A DNA stretch of 64,000 nucleotides from Synechococcus sp. SynAce01 (GTDB taxonomy: Bacteria > Cyanobacteriota > Cyanobacteriia > PCC-6307 > Cyanobiaceae). Positions 1 to 10,066 of the stretch are shown piece by piece; within the stretch, counting starts at the first letter, position 1; every line of letters begins with the position of its first letter. The position numbers were made by a program, and so were the translations under genes. Location: positions 248,001-312,000 of the forward strand of contig NZ_CP018091.1 in assembly GCF_001885215.1 (NCBI RefSeq). The letters run 5' to 3'. A model generated the notes under the pieces. The model was not told where the DNA came from. It saw nothing but the letters and a program-made list of their open reading frames with translations, and did not search any database.

Positions 1-728
1 TCTGGTAATTCATTGGGATGACGACCCTTTACGACCACAGGATGATGGAAGCAACCGACTTCTGCAACGGCGCGAAAGCAAGCCAGCCCATCGGAGATCA
101 CTTCACAGCCTATCGCCAGTGAATCTTGGGCCCAATCAGCAATAGCGGCAAAAGAGAACGTGGGCACGGTGGCAAGTTTTATATACCGGGGGTGGCCCGC
201 CTCATCGACAGAGACGGCTGCCACGACCGGCACCTTGTTCTCCGATCCACGACCAGGCTTGCCACCACAGCGTTCTCCGCCAAGGTAGGCATCATCCACC
301 TGCACCCTTCCTCTGAGGACATAGGCGCCATCACGTTCTTTCATTGCCTGCATGATCTTGTTCTGAAGCAACCATGCCGTTCGGTAGTTCACACCGAGAT
401 GACGCCTCAGAGCTAGTGAGGAGATTCCTGTCTTGGCTTGGCCGACGAGGTAGAAGGCAAGGAACCAGGTGGTCAGAGGTAACTTTGTTGCCTCCAAGAT
501 GGTACCGGCCGTGAGGGTGGCTTGATGACGACAGCTCCGGCACTGATAGCGCTTGTGGCGCCTGCCAATGATGAGCCCGTACTCCTTGCCCTCACAACGT
601 GGGCAACGGAAACCATCAGGCCAGCGCGCCTGTTCCAGGGCAACTTCACATTTTTGCTCGGTTCCGTAGAGCTCAATAAACTGGGGCAGCGACAGGCTGG
701 CCTGGAACTGGATCCGATTCATAGCCAT
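1..728 (-). CDS. IS1595-family transposase, 3' end cut by window edge
   Basis: Reading the minus strand from an ATG at 728 (a second in-frame ATG lies at 722) gives about 242 open codons up to the window edge. The N-terminus carries a zinc-ribbon with CPRC and CRSC pairs about 20 residues apart, followed by a helical LTTWFLAFYLV segment and the ISXO2-like DDE core (VQVDDAYLGGE, GRGSENK), as in IS1595-family transposases. The reading frame is open throughout the visible part, so this copy may be intact, but its C-terminus lies outside the window. I could not define the terminal inverted repeats. Confidence 0.85.
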   Translation of the reverse strand, partial: MAMNRIQFQASLSLPQFIELYGTEQKCEVALEQARWPDGFRCPRCEGKEYGLIIGRRHKRYQCRSCRHQATLTAGTILEATKLPLTTWFLAFYLVGQAKTGISSLALRRHLGVNYRTAWLLQNKIMQAMKERDGAYVLRGRVQVDDAYLGGERCGGKPGRGSENKVPVVAAVSVDEAGHPRYIKLATVPTFSFAAIADWAQDSLAIGCEVISDGLACFRAVAEVGCFHHPVVVKGRHPNELP

Positions 729-929
729 GGCAGTGACGACTGGTATATGCGTACCAGCCTAGGTCCCAAAAGGGCTGCCTGCGGAGCTTGCTGCCTAATC
801 AAGTCGATTCAAGCCAAAACTCGTAGCACACGACAGCTCCTGGGTTTTCAATCGCAGCGGGGATCGGAATGCAACAAGTTCAAACCCTGACCCAGAGAGA
901 ACTGCAGCCGCTTGAACCCAGGCTGGCGA

Positions 930-1715
930 TCAACTCGATGCCGAGGTGTAAAAGCGCAGGGCGAACTGCCAGAACTTGCGGCTGCCCAAGAGGCAGAACG
1001 CCGCCACCGCGAGGGAGGCGAGCAGCCAGGGAGCCGAGCCACGGCCGAGAATCGCCTCAGCCGGCACGGTTGTGAGGAAAGCCACCGGCAGGACAAAGGT
1101 GAAAAACGTGCGCAAGGCCACGGGATAGGCGCTGACCGGGTAGCGGCCTGCCACCAGGGCGGCGCGCAGCACCTCGGTGGCGTTCCAGACCTTCACGAAC
1201 CAGATGCTGGTGGCCGCCAGCACGAACCAGAGGCTGTAAAGGATCAAGGTGCTGCTGAGCAACAGCACCAGGGCCGCGACGACGCTGGCGCCATCGGGCC
1301 TGGCGCCAGCCTGGGCGGCGGCCACCACGATCAGAGCAAGACCGGCAGCCACCCCCGGCAGCCCCCAGGGGGAGAAGGTGCGCGCCGAGAGCCAGAACTG
1401 GCTGTCGACCGGCTTGAGCAGCACGAAATCGAGGGTGCCCTCCCGCACGTGCGTGACGATCGTGCTGAGGTTCGGCTGCAGCACCGTGCTGGTGATGCCG
1501 TCAAGCAGGGTGTAGAGGCCGAGAACCACCAGGGCCTCCTCCCAGCTCCAGCCGCCCAGGCTGCCGCCCTGGCCGAACAGCAGCGAGAGCACGAACAGGC
1601 TGCCGGCCAGGTTGCCGCCCACGGCCAGCAACTCGATCAGCACGTTCACCTGGTATTCCAGGTCAGCGGCCAGAGATGTGGCCCAGAACCGCCGCAACAG
1701 CCGCAGGTTTCGCAT
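930..1715 (-). CDS. ABC-2 type export permease (DUF990/COG3694-like)
   Basis: An integral membrane protein of about 261 residues with roughly six hydrophobic segments and no ATPase motif. It resembles the DUF990 ABC-2 permeases that occur as the second of two non-identical membrane subunits. I chose the internal start MRNLRLL at 1715, three bases after the upstream permease stops at 1718. The frame is open further, to 1760, but that would overlap its neighbour. With the preceding permease and the ATPase it would form one inner-membrane exporter. The substrate is unknown; related sets are annotated for lipids, daunorubicin-like drugs or ions, and nothing here decides. Confidence 0.85.
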   Translation of the reverse strand: MRNLRLLRRFWATSLAADLEYQVNVLIELLAVGGNLAGSLFVLSLLFGQGGSLGGWSWEEALVVLGLYTLLDGITSTVLQPNLSTIVTHVREGTLDFVLLKPVDSQFWLSARTFSPWGLPGVAAGLALIVVAAAQAGARPDGASVVAALVLLLSSTLILYSLWFVLAATSIWFVKVWNATEVLRAALVAGRYPVSAYPVALRTFFTFVLPVAFLTTVPAEAILGRGSAPWLLASLAVAAFCLLGSRKFWQFALRFYTSASS

Positions 1716-1717
1716 CC

Positions 1718-2526
1718 TCAGGCCCCCATCGCCGAATAGCGGCGCAGGCCCGCCTGCCAAAGCCAGAGGGCGAGGGGCAGCAGCAGAGCCGCCCAGACGC
1801 CGATTGTGATCAGGCCACCGGCCAGATCCACCGGTTCACCGGCGAGCAACTGGGCCGGAAACGACAGCATCGCCGGGAAAGGGGTGAGCAAGGCGAAGGC
1901 ACGCACCCCCTCCGGGAAAGCCTCCAGGGGCGCCACCAGACCAGAGAGAAACAGGTACGGAATCAGCAAGAGCCGCTCCAGTGCAGCGGCGCGCTCGGTC
2001 CAGAAGCAGAGCATGGTGATCACGGTCTGAAACAGGAAGCGCAGCAGGAAAGCCAGGTGGATGGCGACCACGGCCAGCAGGAAGCCGCCCGGGCTGGGCA
2101 GCCAGAAGGCGGCGGGCTGAAACAGAAAGAAGATCGCCATGATCAGCACCACGAACGGCAAGCGCGTGGCCTGCTCGGAGAGGTGGGAGGCGAGATAGCG
2201 CCAGAGGGGGTGCAGCGGCTGGAGCAAATAGGGCGAGAGCCGGCCCTGGAGCGCGTCTTCTTCGAAGACATGCACCAACCAGACAATCGTGAATTGCCGC
2301 ACCACAAAAGCCGACAGGAAGTAGCGGCTGAGGCGCTCCGGGCTCAGCCCCAGGCCACCGGCCGCCTCCGAACCACTCCAGACCCCGAGCATGATCAAGG
2401 GCAGCACGCCCGAGAGCGCCCAGAGGGCGATTTCAGCCCTGTACTCGAGCATGTAGGCGTACTGGGTGGAGAGCAGCACCCGGGCGATGCGCCACCCGCG
2501 AGCGAAACGAAGCCTGCGGCTGCCCC

Positions 2527-2530
<4 letters not shown>
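1718..2530 (-). CDS. ABC-2 type export permease (COG4587-like)
   Basis: A 270-residue polytopic membrane protein beginning with a basic, arginine-rich cytoplasmic stretch (MRGSRRLRFARGWR), as expected for the inside-positive N-terminus of an ABC-2 permease. It overlaps the ATPase gene upstream by four bases (2527-2530), the usual sign of translational coupling, and is followed three bases later by the second permease. Six or so hydrophobic helices are visible. Paired with the 930-1715 product it should form a heterodimeric transmembrane domain. Family assignment is firm at the ABC-2 level; substrate is not predictable. Confidence 0.85.
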
Positions 2531-3510
<980 letters not shown>

Positions 3511-3566
3511 CGAGCCTGGCGGAACACAGCTCCTAGGATCACTGGTCAGAAGCTGGGGTGGCGAGG

Positions 3567-4748
3567 ATGAGGGGATACCGCACCCTGCTCCGCGCTCTTT
3601 GCCTGCTGCTGGCCTGGTTGCTGGTGGTGCTGCCCGCCAGGCCGGGAGACTCTGAGCCGGTTCCAGCGCCAGCCTTGGCTCAGAAAGAAATCCGCGGGGT
3701 CTGGCTGACCGGCAACGACATGGACACCCTGCGCAGCCGTCCGCGCCTGCAGGCCGCCTTGGGCGAGCTGAGCCGCCTCAACTTCAACACCATCTACCCG
3801 GTGGTCTGGAACAGCGGCTACGCCTATCACACCAGCGCGGTGACCAAGCGGCGAAAGATTCAGTCGTTTTCGTTCAAGGGCTTAGAAGGGCAAGACATCC
3901 TCGCTGATGTGATCAAGGAGGGCCATGCCCGGGGCCTGCTGGTGATTCCCTGGTTTGAATTCGGCTTCATGGCGCCGCCCTTCTCAGAACTGGCCGTTCA
4001 ACATCCCACCTGGCTGACCCAGAAGCGCGACGGCGGCAAAACCTCGATCAGCGCCGCCGGGGAGGTGGTCTGGCTGAATCCGTTCCACCCGGAGGTGCAG
4101 GCGTTCATCACCGAGCTGGTGCTGGAGATCACCAGCCAATACGACGGCGACGGCATTCAGTTCGACGATCACATGAGCCTGCCGCGGAGTTTCGGCTATG
4201 ACGACTACACCGTGGCCCTTTACACCAAAGAGACCAAAAAAGCCCCACCAGCCAACCCAGAAGACCCCGGTTGGGTGAAGTGGCGTGCCGACAAGATCAC
4301 CGCCTTTATGACCAGATTAAACAAGGCAGTGAAAGCGGCAAAACCGAAGGCGATTATTTCTGTTTCCCCCAACTACTACGACTTTGCCTACAAACTCCAG
4401 CTCCAGGATTGGCTTGAATGGATGCGGCGCGGCATTGCTGACGAGGTGATCGTGCAGCTCTACCGGCCCGATCTGCCCAGCTTCGCCGCCGAGCTTAATC
4501 GCCCTGAACTACAGGAAAGCAAGCAGAAGATTCCAACGGCCGTGGGAATCATGAGCGGCCAGCGCACCAGCACAGTTCCGATCCAGCGCATCACAGACCA
4601 GGTGAGCGCCACGCATCAGCGTGGCCTGGGCGTGGCCTTCTTCTATTTCGAAAGCCTCTGGGAGCACACCGACGAGCCCGTGGAGGTGCGCCAGGCCAGC
4701 CTGCAGGACCTCTTCCCGATCCCGGCACGCCGATGGCGCCGCTCATGA
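3567..4748 (+). CDS. Family-10-like glycosyl hydrolase (GHL10/DUF187), exported
   Basis: About 393 residues from an ATG at 3567; an in-frame GTG at 3558 is also possible. The N-terminus is a signal peptide (basic MRGYR, then a leucine-rich core ending near ALAQ). The mature part begins with EIRGVWLTGND and continues with NTIYPVVWNSGYAYH, LVIPWFEFGF and GIQFDDH, motifs of the GHL10/YngK-type TIM-barrel proteins related to glycoside hydrolase families. Such proteins are thought to act on envelope polysaccharide, but the natural substrate is generally unproven. Starts divergently from the ABC operon and overlaps the MscS gene downstream. Confidence 0.88.
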   Translation: MRGYRTLLRALCLLLAWLLVVLPARPGDSEPVPAPALAQKEIRGVWLTGNDMDTLRSRPRLQAALGELSRLNFNTIYPVVWNSGYAYHTSAVTKRRKIQSFSFKGLEGQDILADVIKEGHARGLLVIPWFEFGFMAPPFSELAVQHPTWLTQKRDGGKTSISAAGEVVWLNPFHPEVQAFITELVLEITSQYDGDGIQFDDHMSLPRSFGYDDYTVALYTKETKKAPPANPEDPGWVKWRADKITAFMTRLNKAVKAAKPKAIISVSPNYYDFAYKLQLQDWLEWMRRGIADEVIVQLYRPDLPSFAAELNRPELQESKQKIPTAVGIMSGQRTSTVPIQRITDQVSATHQRGLGVAFFYFESLWEHTDEPVEVRQASLQDLFPIPARRWRRS

Positions 4749-6421
4749 GGGTGCGTGTTCTGCAGAGTCGGCTGCTGACTCGGCTACAGCGATCGCTCGC
4801 GCTCTGCCTGGCCCCCCTGCTGTTGGGCCTGGCTCTCGCTCTGGCCCCGGGGCTGGCTCCCGCCCAGGTCGGGCCGGCTGCGGCGGCTGAGAGCGCGGAG
4901 CTGGATCCCGGCTCAGCGTTCGTGGTGGTTGACGGGATCGAGCTGTTTCGGGTGCGCTCCTCAAATGACTACAGCGCCGAGCAACGGGTGGAGGCCGTGA
5001 ATGACGTGCTCAGCGACACGGTGGCCGCCAACGATCCCGCCGAGGTCTCCGTGGTGGAGCGCAATGGGCTGCCGGTCATCGCCATCGATGACAAGCCACT
5101 GCTGACAGTGACAAGGCGCGATGGACCTGAAGGCGTCAGCCCGGAGGCCCTGGCGGAGGTGTGGAGGCGGCAGCTGGGGCGCGCGATCGAGCGGGGCCGG
5201 CAGGAACGCCAACCCGCCACCGTGCTGCGACTGGTGCTGATCAGCCTCGGCTTGCTTCTGGGTGCCTGGATCGTCCAGCGTCTGCTGGGTCTGGCCTTTC
5301 GGCGGCTGTTTCCACAGGCCATGGTCCCGCCGGATCGTGAAGCGGAGGTGGGAGCCCCGGACCTGCAGGGCTCCAGGCTGTTACTGCGCTTCCTGCTGCG
5401 AACCCTGCAGCTGGCGGTCTGGATCGGCGTGATCGCCCGCTGCATCAGCTTGTTTCCGGTGAGCCGAACCTGGCTCGGAAAGATTCGGGACGCGCTGGCC
5501 GACAGCCTGGCCTCACCCTTCCTGCCCCTGGGCGAGCGCAGTTACTCCGTTCTCGACATCCTCGTTCTGATTGCCCTGTTCCTGCTGCTGGCCAAAGGGC
5601 TGGGGGTGGTGCATCAGCTGTTGCGCACCCGGGTGCTGCGGTACACCGGAATCGGCAAAGGCTCCCAGGAAGCGATCGCCTTCATTGTTCAGTACACGTT
5701 GCTGTTCGTGGGCTCGCTGGTGCTGCTGCAGCTCTGGGGGCTTGATCTGAGCTCCCTCGCTCTGTTCGCCAGTGTGTTCGGGGTGGCCCTGGGCCTGGGC
5801 CTGCAAGGCATCACCAAGAACTTCATCAGTGGCCTGATCATCATCTTCGAGCGGCCGATCGAAGTGGGTGATTTCGTTGAAATCGGCGCACTCCAGGGCA
5901 CTGTCCAACGGATCAGCCTGCGCTGCACCGAAGTGGTGACGTTGGATCGCATTGCGATCATCGTTCCCAACTCCGAATTTCTCGAATCTCAGGTGGTGAA
6001 CTGGAGCCATGGCAGCCCCACATCGCGGCTGATCCTGCCGGTGGGGGTGGCCTATGAATCGGATTGCCAGCAGGTGCGCGAGGTGCTGATCCAGGCTTGC
6101 CAAGGCTATGGCGGGATCCTGAGTGAGCCACCACCCAAGGTGTATTTCAAGGGGTTCGGTGACAGCTCCCTGGATTTCAGCCTGCTGGTGTGGATCTCCC
6201 AGCCGATGCGGCAGTACGAAATCATCAGCGAGCTCAATTTCAAAATCGAGGCCGCCCTGCGTGAACACCAGATCACGATTCCCTTCCCCCAGCGCGACCT
6301 GCATCTACGGCCCGGCAGTCTGCAGCTCAGCCTGCCGAGCGAACTGAGCGATGCTCTGCGCGAGCAGGCCTCCAGCCGCAGCGCAAGCCCCCCCCCAGCC
6401 TCACCGGAAGCAGGCTGCTGA
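4745..6421 (+). CDS. MscS-family mechanosensitive channel, long form
   Basis: About 558 residues starting at ATG 4745; an in-frame ATG lies at 4733, and both overlap the upstream hydrolase stop. It has a signal-like hydrophobic N-terminus, a periplasmic region of roughly 130 residues, several transmembrane segments, and the MscS pore and beta-domain signature GLGLQGITKNFISGLIII then FERPIEVGDFVEI. The C-terminal cytoplasmic vestibule region ends with IPFPQRDLHL, typical of the family. It should gate ion or osmolyte release on membrane tension. The length exceeds the minimal MscS of about 286 residues because of the N-terminal extension, as is common in cyanobacteria. Confidence 0.93.
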   Translation: MRVRVLQSRLLTRLQRSLALCLAPLLLGLALALAPGLAPAQVGPAAAAESAELDPGSAFVVVDGIELFRVRSSNDYSAEQRVEAVNDVLSDTVAANDPAEVSVVERNGLPVIAIDDKPLLTVTRRDGPEGVSPEALAEVWRRQLGRAIERGRQERQPATVLRLVLISLGLLLGAWIVQRLLGLAFRRLFPQAMVPPDREAEVGAPDLQGSRLLLRFLLRTLQLAVWIGVIARCISLFPVSRTWLGKIRDALADSLASPFLPLGERSYSVLDILVLIALFLLLAKGLGVVHQLLRTRVLRYTGIGKGSQEAIAFIVQYTLLFVGSLVLLQLWGLDLSSLALFASVFGVALGLGLQGITKNFISGLIIIFERPIEVGDFVEIGALQGTVQRISLRCTEVVTLDRIAIIVPNSEFLESQVVNWSHGSPTSRLILPVGVAYESDCQQVREVLIQACQGYGGILSEPPPKVYFKGFGDSSLDFSLLVWISQPMRQYEIISELNFKIEAALREHQITIPFPQRDLHLRPGSLQLSLPSELSDALREQASSRSASPPPASPEAGC

Positions 6422-6510
6422 GCCAATGACTGCCGGGCCAACATGCTCTCATCGAACAGAATCCTGACCTGACTAGATCCTCATCTGACAACGAAGGGCA
6501 AGCTCAGCTT

Positions 6511-6693
6511 GTGACACACTTGCCACACCAGCAACGGCCGACCGTGCCCAACGAGAAAAAGTCTTCAACCTCGGCGATCGCTGGCCTGCTGGTCGTGATC
6601 GGATCGATCGGCGGTGTGGGCCTGCTGGTGTGGCTGACGGTCGTTCTGCTGGATCTCAAGCACCTGAACACCTCAGGGTTCACCCTCCCTTGA
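6511..6693 (+). CDS. Small single-span membrane protein, unknown
   Basis: A 60-residue reading frame starting with GTG. After a polar N-terminus (about 20 residues) comes one strongly hydrophobic segment, AIAGLLVVIGSIGGVGLLVW, and a short polar tail. I do not recognise a family. Composition and the clean transmembrane segment make it plausible as a real small protein downstream of the MscS gene, with a gap of 89 bases. Confidence 0.5.
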   Translation: MTHLPHQQRPTVPNEKKSSTSAIAGLLVVIGSIGGVGLLVWLTVVLLDLKHLNTSGFTLP

Positions 6694-6751
6694 ACGCAGG
6701 CTCAGCCGCCCGCCCCTGTTGGTTTGGTTCCTCTGCCCGCTGATCTGATCG

Positions 6752-7243
6752 TCAGCTGATCCCGATCCAATCGCGCAAGGATTGCAGAGACTGCTGTTCA
6801 TAGCTGCAGAAATCAACCTGGCTGATGTTCCTCACCTTGGCCTTCTTACCCAGGGCTAAACCGGAGTCAAAGGCAAACAAGTGCTTCCAGGAGAATCGAT
6901 AGGGCTTTGGATAAAACAGCAGGGAGCAGAACTTGAAGAGTGCCAGATGAAACCCGTTGGTTCGCAGATCGTTTCCCATCGTGAAACCAACGACGAAGGC
7001 CTCATCATCAAGGGAGAAGTGCCTGCGCAGCAAAAGGTGAAGGCAATCATGCCGGTACAAGTTGATGTTGCCCGGCAAAGCGAACCTGCTGCTTGGGTTC
7101 TCAAGCAATCGCACCAAGAAGGGGATGCATGAACCGGGATCGCCCGTCATGCTTAGAAGCGCTTCGCCGAGGCTGGAAGAGCCAGGGATCGGGGCAAGAT
7201 CCTGTAGCCCTGAGGCTAAGTCGTTGCTGGGGCGGGAATCCAT
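6752..7243 (-). CDS. Conserved hypothetical cyanobacterial protein
   Basis: About 163 residues from an ATG at 7243; the frame is open upstream to 7351, but that part has low-complexity repeated triplets (GRIVSGRI) and looks non-coding. Conserved-looking motifs include NINLYRHDCLHLLL followed by DDEAFVVGFTMGNDLRT, which suggests a helical protein with a histidine/aspartate cluster. I recall similar sequences as uncharacterised cyanobacterial proteins but cannot name a domain. The 5' region contains the direct repeat CGGCCTGAAACAATC twice at about 7269-7298, just upstream of the chosen start. Confidence 0.6.
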   Translation of the reverse strand: MDSRPSNDLASGLQDLAPIPGSSSLGEALLSMTGDPGSCIPFLVRLLENPSSRFALPGNINLYRHDCLHLLLRRHFSLDDEAFVVGFTMGNDLRTNGFHLALFKFCSLLFYPKPYRFSWKHLFAFDSGLALGKKAKVRNISQVDFCSYEQQSLQSLRDWIGIS

Positions 7244-7404
7244 CAGAAAACTGCGAAGTTGGGGAATCCGGCCTGAAACAATCCGGCCTGAAACAATCAA
7301 CCTGATCTGTAAACCCAAGCTAGTGGGGCCAGCGACGATCACCAACAACACGGGTCTGGTCTTTGCTCAAACCGCAACACGTGCCGCGTCCATTAGGCCT
7401 TGGC

Positions 7405-7680
7405 TCAGCCGAGCAGCCAGAGCAGCATCAACCGCAGTTGACCGACAATGCCTTCGCCGGTGATCAGTTCACCAGCGATCGCCGCCACAAAGCCGAGCAT
7501 GGCCGCCCGGCCATTGAGGCGTTCCACCCCAACCAATGCCGAGCGATTCCAGGGCAGATCACCGGTCATGCTGGCACCAAAGCGCTCAACGGGTTCGTAA
7601 TTGAACGCGTCATCAGGCATGGGATTGGGCGTTGGATGGGGCGTTGGATCGGGGATTGATTTGGGCGTGTGATCACTCAT
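7405..7680 (-). CDS. hli: High-light-inducible protein (Hli/HLIP)
   Basis: A 91-residue protein with a proline-rich N-terminus and the chlorophyll-binding helix motif ERLNGRAAMLGFVAAI at about residues 53-68, followed by E-L-I-T-G-E-G. This is the single-helix CAB/ELIP/HLIP signature in which the Glu and Arg/Asn residues ligate chlorophyll. Hli proteins reside in the thylakoid and protect photosystem II assembly and photoprotect under high light. It is one of the strongest indicators that the host is a cyanobacterium (or cyanophage-derived, since phages carry hli too). No phage genes are adjacent here. Confidence 0.95.
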   Translation of the reverse strand: MSDHTPKSIPDPTPHPTPNPMPDDAFNYEPVERFGASMTGDLPWNRSALVGVERLNGRAAMLGFVAAIAGELITGEGIVGQLRLMLLWLLG

Positions 7681-7821
7681 GGGATTGGGAGACTAGGGCA
7701 ACCAAAAAGGGCTGGAAAGGTGCAAAACAGTGCCTGAAGTGGCCAAACACAACCAGTTTTAAACCACAAAAAAGGTCAGTAGAGAAGCGAAGCCCCAAGA
7801 CCTGAATGGATCCATGGGCGC

Positions 7822-8331
7822 CTACGGCTCGCCCAGGAAATCACGCTTGCCCAGCACCACGCCGTTGTGGCGCAGCAGGTCGTAGGCGGTGGTGATGTGG
7901 AAGTAAACATTTGGGAACACGAAACTGCTCAGGAACGGCCAGCCCTGCATCGTGATCGTCGCCCCACGGCCCACCGGCACCGTCACCTCCCGGATCTCTG
8001 ATCCTTGGAGCTGCTCGGCCGTCACGCTGTCGAGGTAGGCGACCGTGTCCTCCAGCCGCTTGATCAACTCCCCGAAGCTGGTCTCGGTGTCAGCGACAGC
8101 CGGGGCCTCACTGCCGCTCAGGCGGGCCACGCCGCGCCGGGCGATGTCTGCGGCAATTTGCACCTGACGGACCAATGGGAACATGTCGGGATAGAGGCGG
8201 CACTGCAGCAGCACCTCGGCATCGATTCCCTGGGCTTCGGCATGCTGTTGGCCCTTGGCCAGAACTGCAGCCAGGTTGCTGAGCGCGCGCTTCAGGGGCG
8301 GCACCGCCGCCACATGCATCGACAGTTCCAT
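7822..8331 (-). CDS. DUF1993 family protein
   Basis: About 169 residues starting at ATG 8331 (MELSMHVAAVP). The frame continues open to 8544 but the extension is rich in Pro/His and unlike the family. Matches the DUF1993 pattern: LYPDMFPLVRQVQIAAD, then FGELIKRLEDTVAYLD, and FVFPNVYFHITTAYDLLRHNGV near the C-terminus. DUF1993 proteins adopt a four-helix DinB-like fold and have no assigned reaction. It sits alone, between the Hli gene and the IS3 element. Confidence 0.88.
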   Translation of the reverse strand: MELSMHVAAVPPLKRALSNLAAVLAKGQQHAEAQGIDAEVLLQCRLYPDMFPLVRQVQIAADIARRGVARLSGSEAPAVADTETSFGELIKRLEDTVAYLDSVTAEQLQGSEIREVTVPVGRGATITMQGWPFLSSFVFPNVYFHITTAYDLLRHNGVVLGKRDFLGEP

Positions 8332-8684
8332 GGGCAAGCGCTTTAGCCATTGCAGATAAAAGCAGTCTAGGTGGGGGCTTGCGTGCGGCTTACAAGTGGC
8401 GCTCCAGGTTCCAAGACAGTTGTGATAAGGCAGTGGCGTGGGGGGAGGGGCGTGGGGGCAGTGGTCGATCGCCAAAGTTTTTGCAGCCCGCCGATCCGTT
8501 GCATCGCTAGCAGACAGTTGGCGTGATTCATGCGGATGAACCACCGGAAAACTGGCCGACTGCGGAGTGAGCTTGAGCGGCCCCTACATTAATCAGGCCT
8601 TTTTACAGAGAGGTAGTTGCCGGCGGCCCCTTAGGCATTAACAAGCTGGAGTTCTTGCACGGAGTTCATGCTACCGTAAATCAA
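8332..8684. other. Non-coding gap
   Basis: About 350 bases between the DUF1993 gene and the IS3 left end. I see no convincing reading frame, RNA gene or terminator. It should include the promoter of the DUF1993 gene, but no clear -10/-35 pair stands out. Confidence 0.5.
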
Positions 8685-8713
8685 TGGAGTTGCCCCGATT
8701 TCGTGGACACCGC

Positions 8714-9617
8714 TCAGGAGTTCACAGATACGAGTGTAGGGGCAGTGATGAACTGTTGCTCGTAATCGATCGGAGCGAGGTAACTGATCGTTGAATGGCG
8801 GCGCTCACGGTTGTAGTAGCCCTCGATCAGAAGGCCAGATCGTTTTGCAGTTGCTGGGGTGAAGTCAGATCCTTACGGTCGTCATCAAGATCCAGCTCGA
8901 ATTTGAGAGTGGAGAAGAAGCTCTCCACCACCGCGTTGTCCCAGCAGCAGCCCTTGGCGGACATGCTGCACACGATCTCGTGTTTCTCCAGGAGATCGCG
9001 GTAGTCAGTAGCCCGGTATTGGCTGCCCTGGTCCGTATGGATCAGCAGCTTCTCGGGTTCGACCTGGCGATGACCGAGGGCTCGGTTGAGCGCCTCGATC
9101 ACCAAAGCGGTATCGATCCGGCTGTCGAGTTTCCATCCGACGACCCGGCGACTGAACAGATCGATCCAGACGGCCAGGTACCGCCAGCCGGCCTTGGTGC
9201 GGATATACGTGATGTCGCCGGCCCAGCTGCGATTGGGAGCCGAGGGCTGGAAGTCCTGCTGCAGCAGGTTTTCCGTTGCCCCGCAGACGCTGCTGCTGGC
9301 CTTGCGGCAGGGGCGGAATGCCTTGCGGGTTTTGGCCTGCAGCTGGGCACGACGCATGAGCCTGGCCACGCGGTGGCGCCCGACCTGGCGGCCGGCAGCA
9401 GCCAACTCCTGGTGCACACGCGGTGATCCGTAGAAGCCACGGTGCTGCTGGAACACCTCCTGGATCTCAGCGGTGATCACTGCATCCTCCCGGGCCCTTG
9501 ACCCTGGGTTCTCCTGCCGCTGTCGCCAGGCGTAGTAGCCACTGCGGGCCAGCCCCAGCTGCCGGCACAGCCAGGAGACGGAGAAGCGGGCCTCCAGGTC
9601 GTGAATCAGGCAAAACC
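8714..9617 (-). pseudogene. IS3 transposase orfB, frameshifted near C-terminus
   Basis: The DDE integrase core is complete: SWAGDITYIRTKAGW, LLIHTDQGSQY and CWDNAVVESFFSTLK. OrfB is entered from orfA by a probable -1 slip at GGTTTTGCC (about 9612), as in IS3 elements. The frame stops at 8827 directly after LQNDLAF, where the family continues WIEGYYNRERRH. The continuation EGYYNRERRHSTISYLAPID is present in another frame down to a TGA at 8714. The cause is one missing G (TTCTGATCGAG where TTCTGGATCGAG is expected). This removes about 35 C-terminal residues, so the copy is probably inactive unless the base is a sequencing error. Confidence 0.85.
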
Positions 9618-9935
9618 TCTTGGCGGCAGCTGCTCCTTGGCAAAGTGCGCTGCCGCCAGCCTGAAAAAATCCTTCTCCCTCCTGAGCTCACGGTTCTCCT
9701 GGCGGAGTCGATTCAACTCAGAGCGTTCCTCGCTTGTGAGCAGGCCCTGGTCCTTGGGGCCGCTATCACCACGGTCAATCCGGGCCTGGCGAACCCAGTT
9801 GGCGAGGCTGCTGGAGGGAAGGCCCAGCCGCTGGGCGACGGCAGAGCAAGAGAGGTCCTCTTGGAGGCAGAACGCGACAGCTTCCTGTTTCTGCTGCGCC
9901 GTGAACCTACGCCTTGTCTTGGTGGGATTGGTCAT
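9606..9935 (-). CDS. IS3 transposase orfA
   Basis: A 109-residue protein with an N-terminal helix-turn-helix (FTAQQKQEAVAFCLQEDLS then VAQRLGLPSSSLANWVRQA) and a C-terminal leucine-zipper-like helix (ELNRLRQENRELRREKDFF). This is the DNA-binding OrfA of IS3-family elements, which also supplies the N-terminus of the OrfAB fusion after frameshifting. It ends at a TGA just past the GGTTTTGCC slip site. Confidence 0.92.
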   Translation of the reverse strand: MTNPTKTRRRFTAQQKQEAVAFCLQEDLSCSAVAQRLGLPSSSLANWVRQARIDRGDSGPKDQGLLTSEERSELNRLRQENRELRREKDFFRLAAAHFAKEQLPPRGFA

Positions 9936-10066
9936 TGATGGAGAGTCTGGAGGTTATGGCGTGACCCTTAGCGACCTGTCCACAGAATCAGGGGAACCCC
10001 AGGCGAGCGTTAGCGAGTCCAGTGGAGGCGCAGCTTTTTGCGCCGGAACGATATTTAAGAAATTTG

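Larger units (their letters stand above)
8685..10001 (-). mobile_element. IS3-family insertion sequence (1317 bp)
   Basis: Terminal inverted repeats begin TGGAGTTGCCCCGATTTCG at 8685 and, on the other strand, TGGGGTTCCCCTGATTCTG ending at 10001. They share most positions over 27 bases including GTGGACA. Between them lie orfA and orfB in the standard overlapping arrangement. The flanking bases (AA/CAA left, GGC right) show no target duplication, so the site may have been rearranged or is an old insertion. Confidence 0.85.

Noticed and set aside
912-1739. Long plus-strand frame opposite the ABC permease
   Set aside because: It is the complement of a well-supported membrane protein gene; its product is Gln/Ala/His-rich with no motif.
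10026-10043. GGCGCA-GCTTTT-TGCGCC hairpin
   Set aside because: No T-run follows on either strand, so it is not called a terminator.
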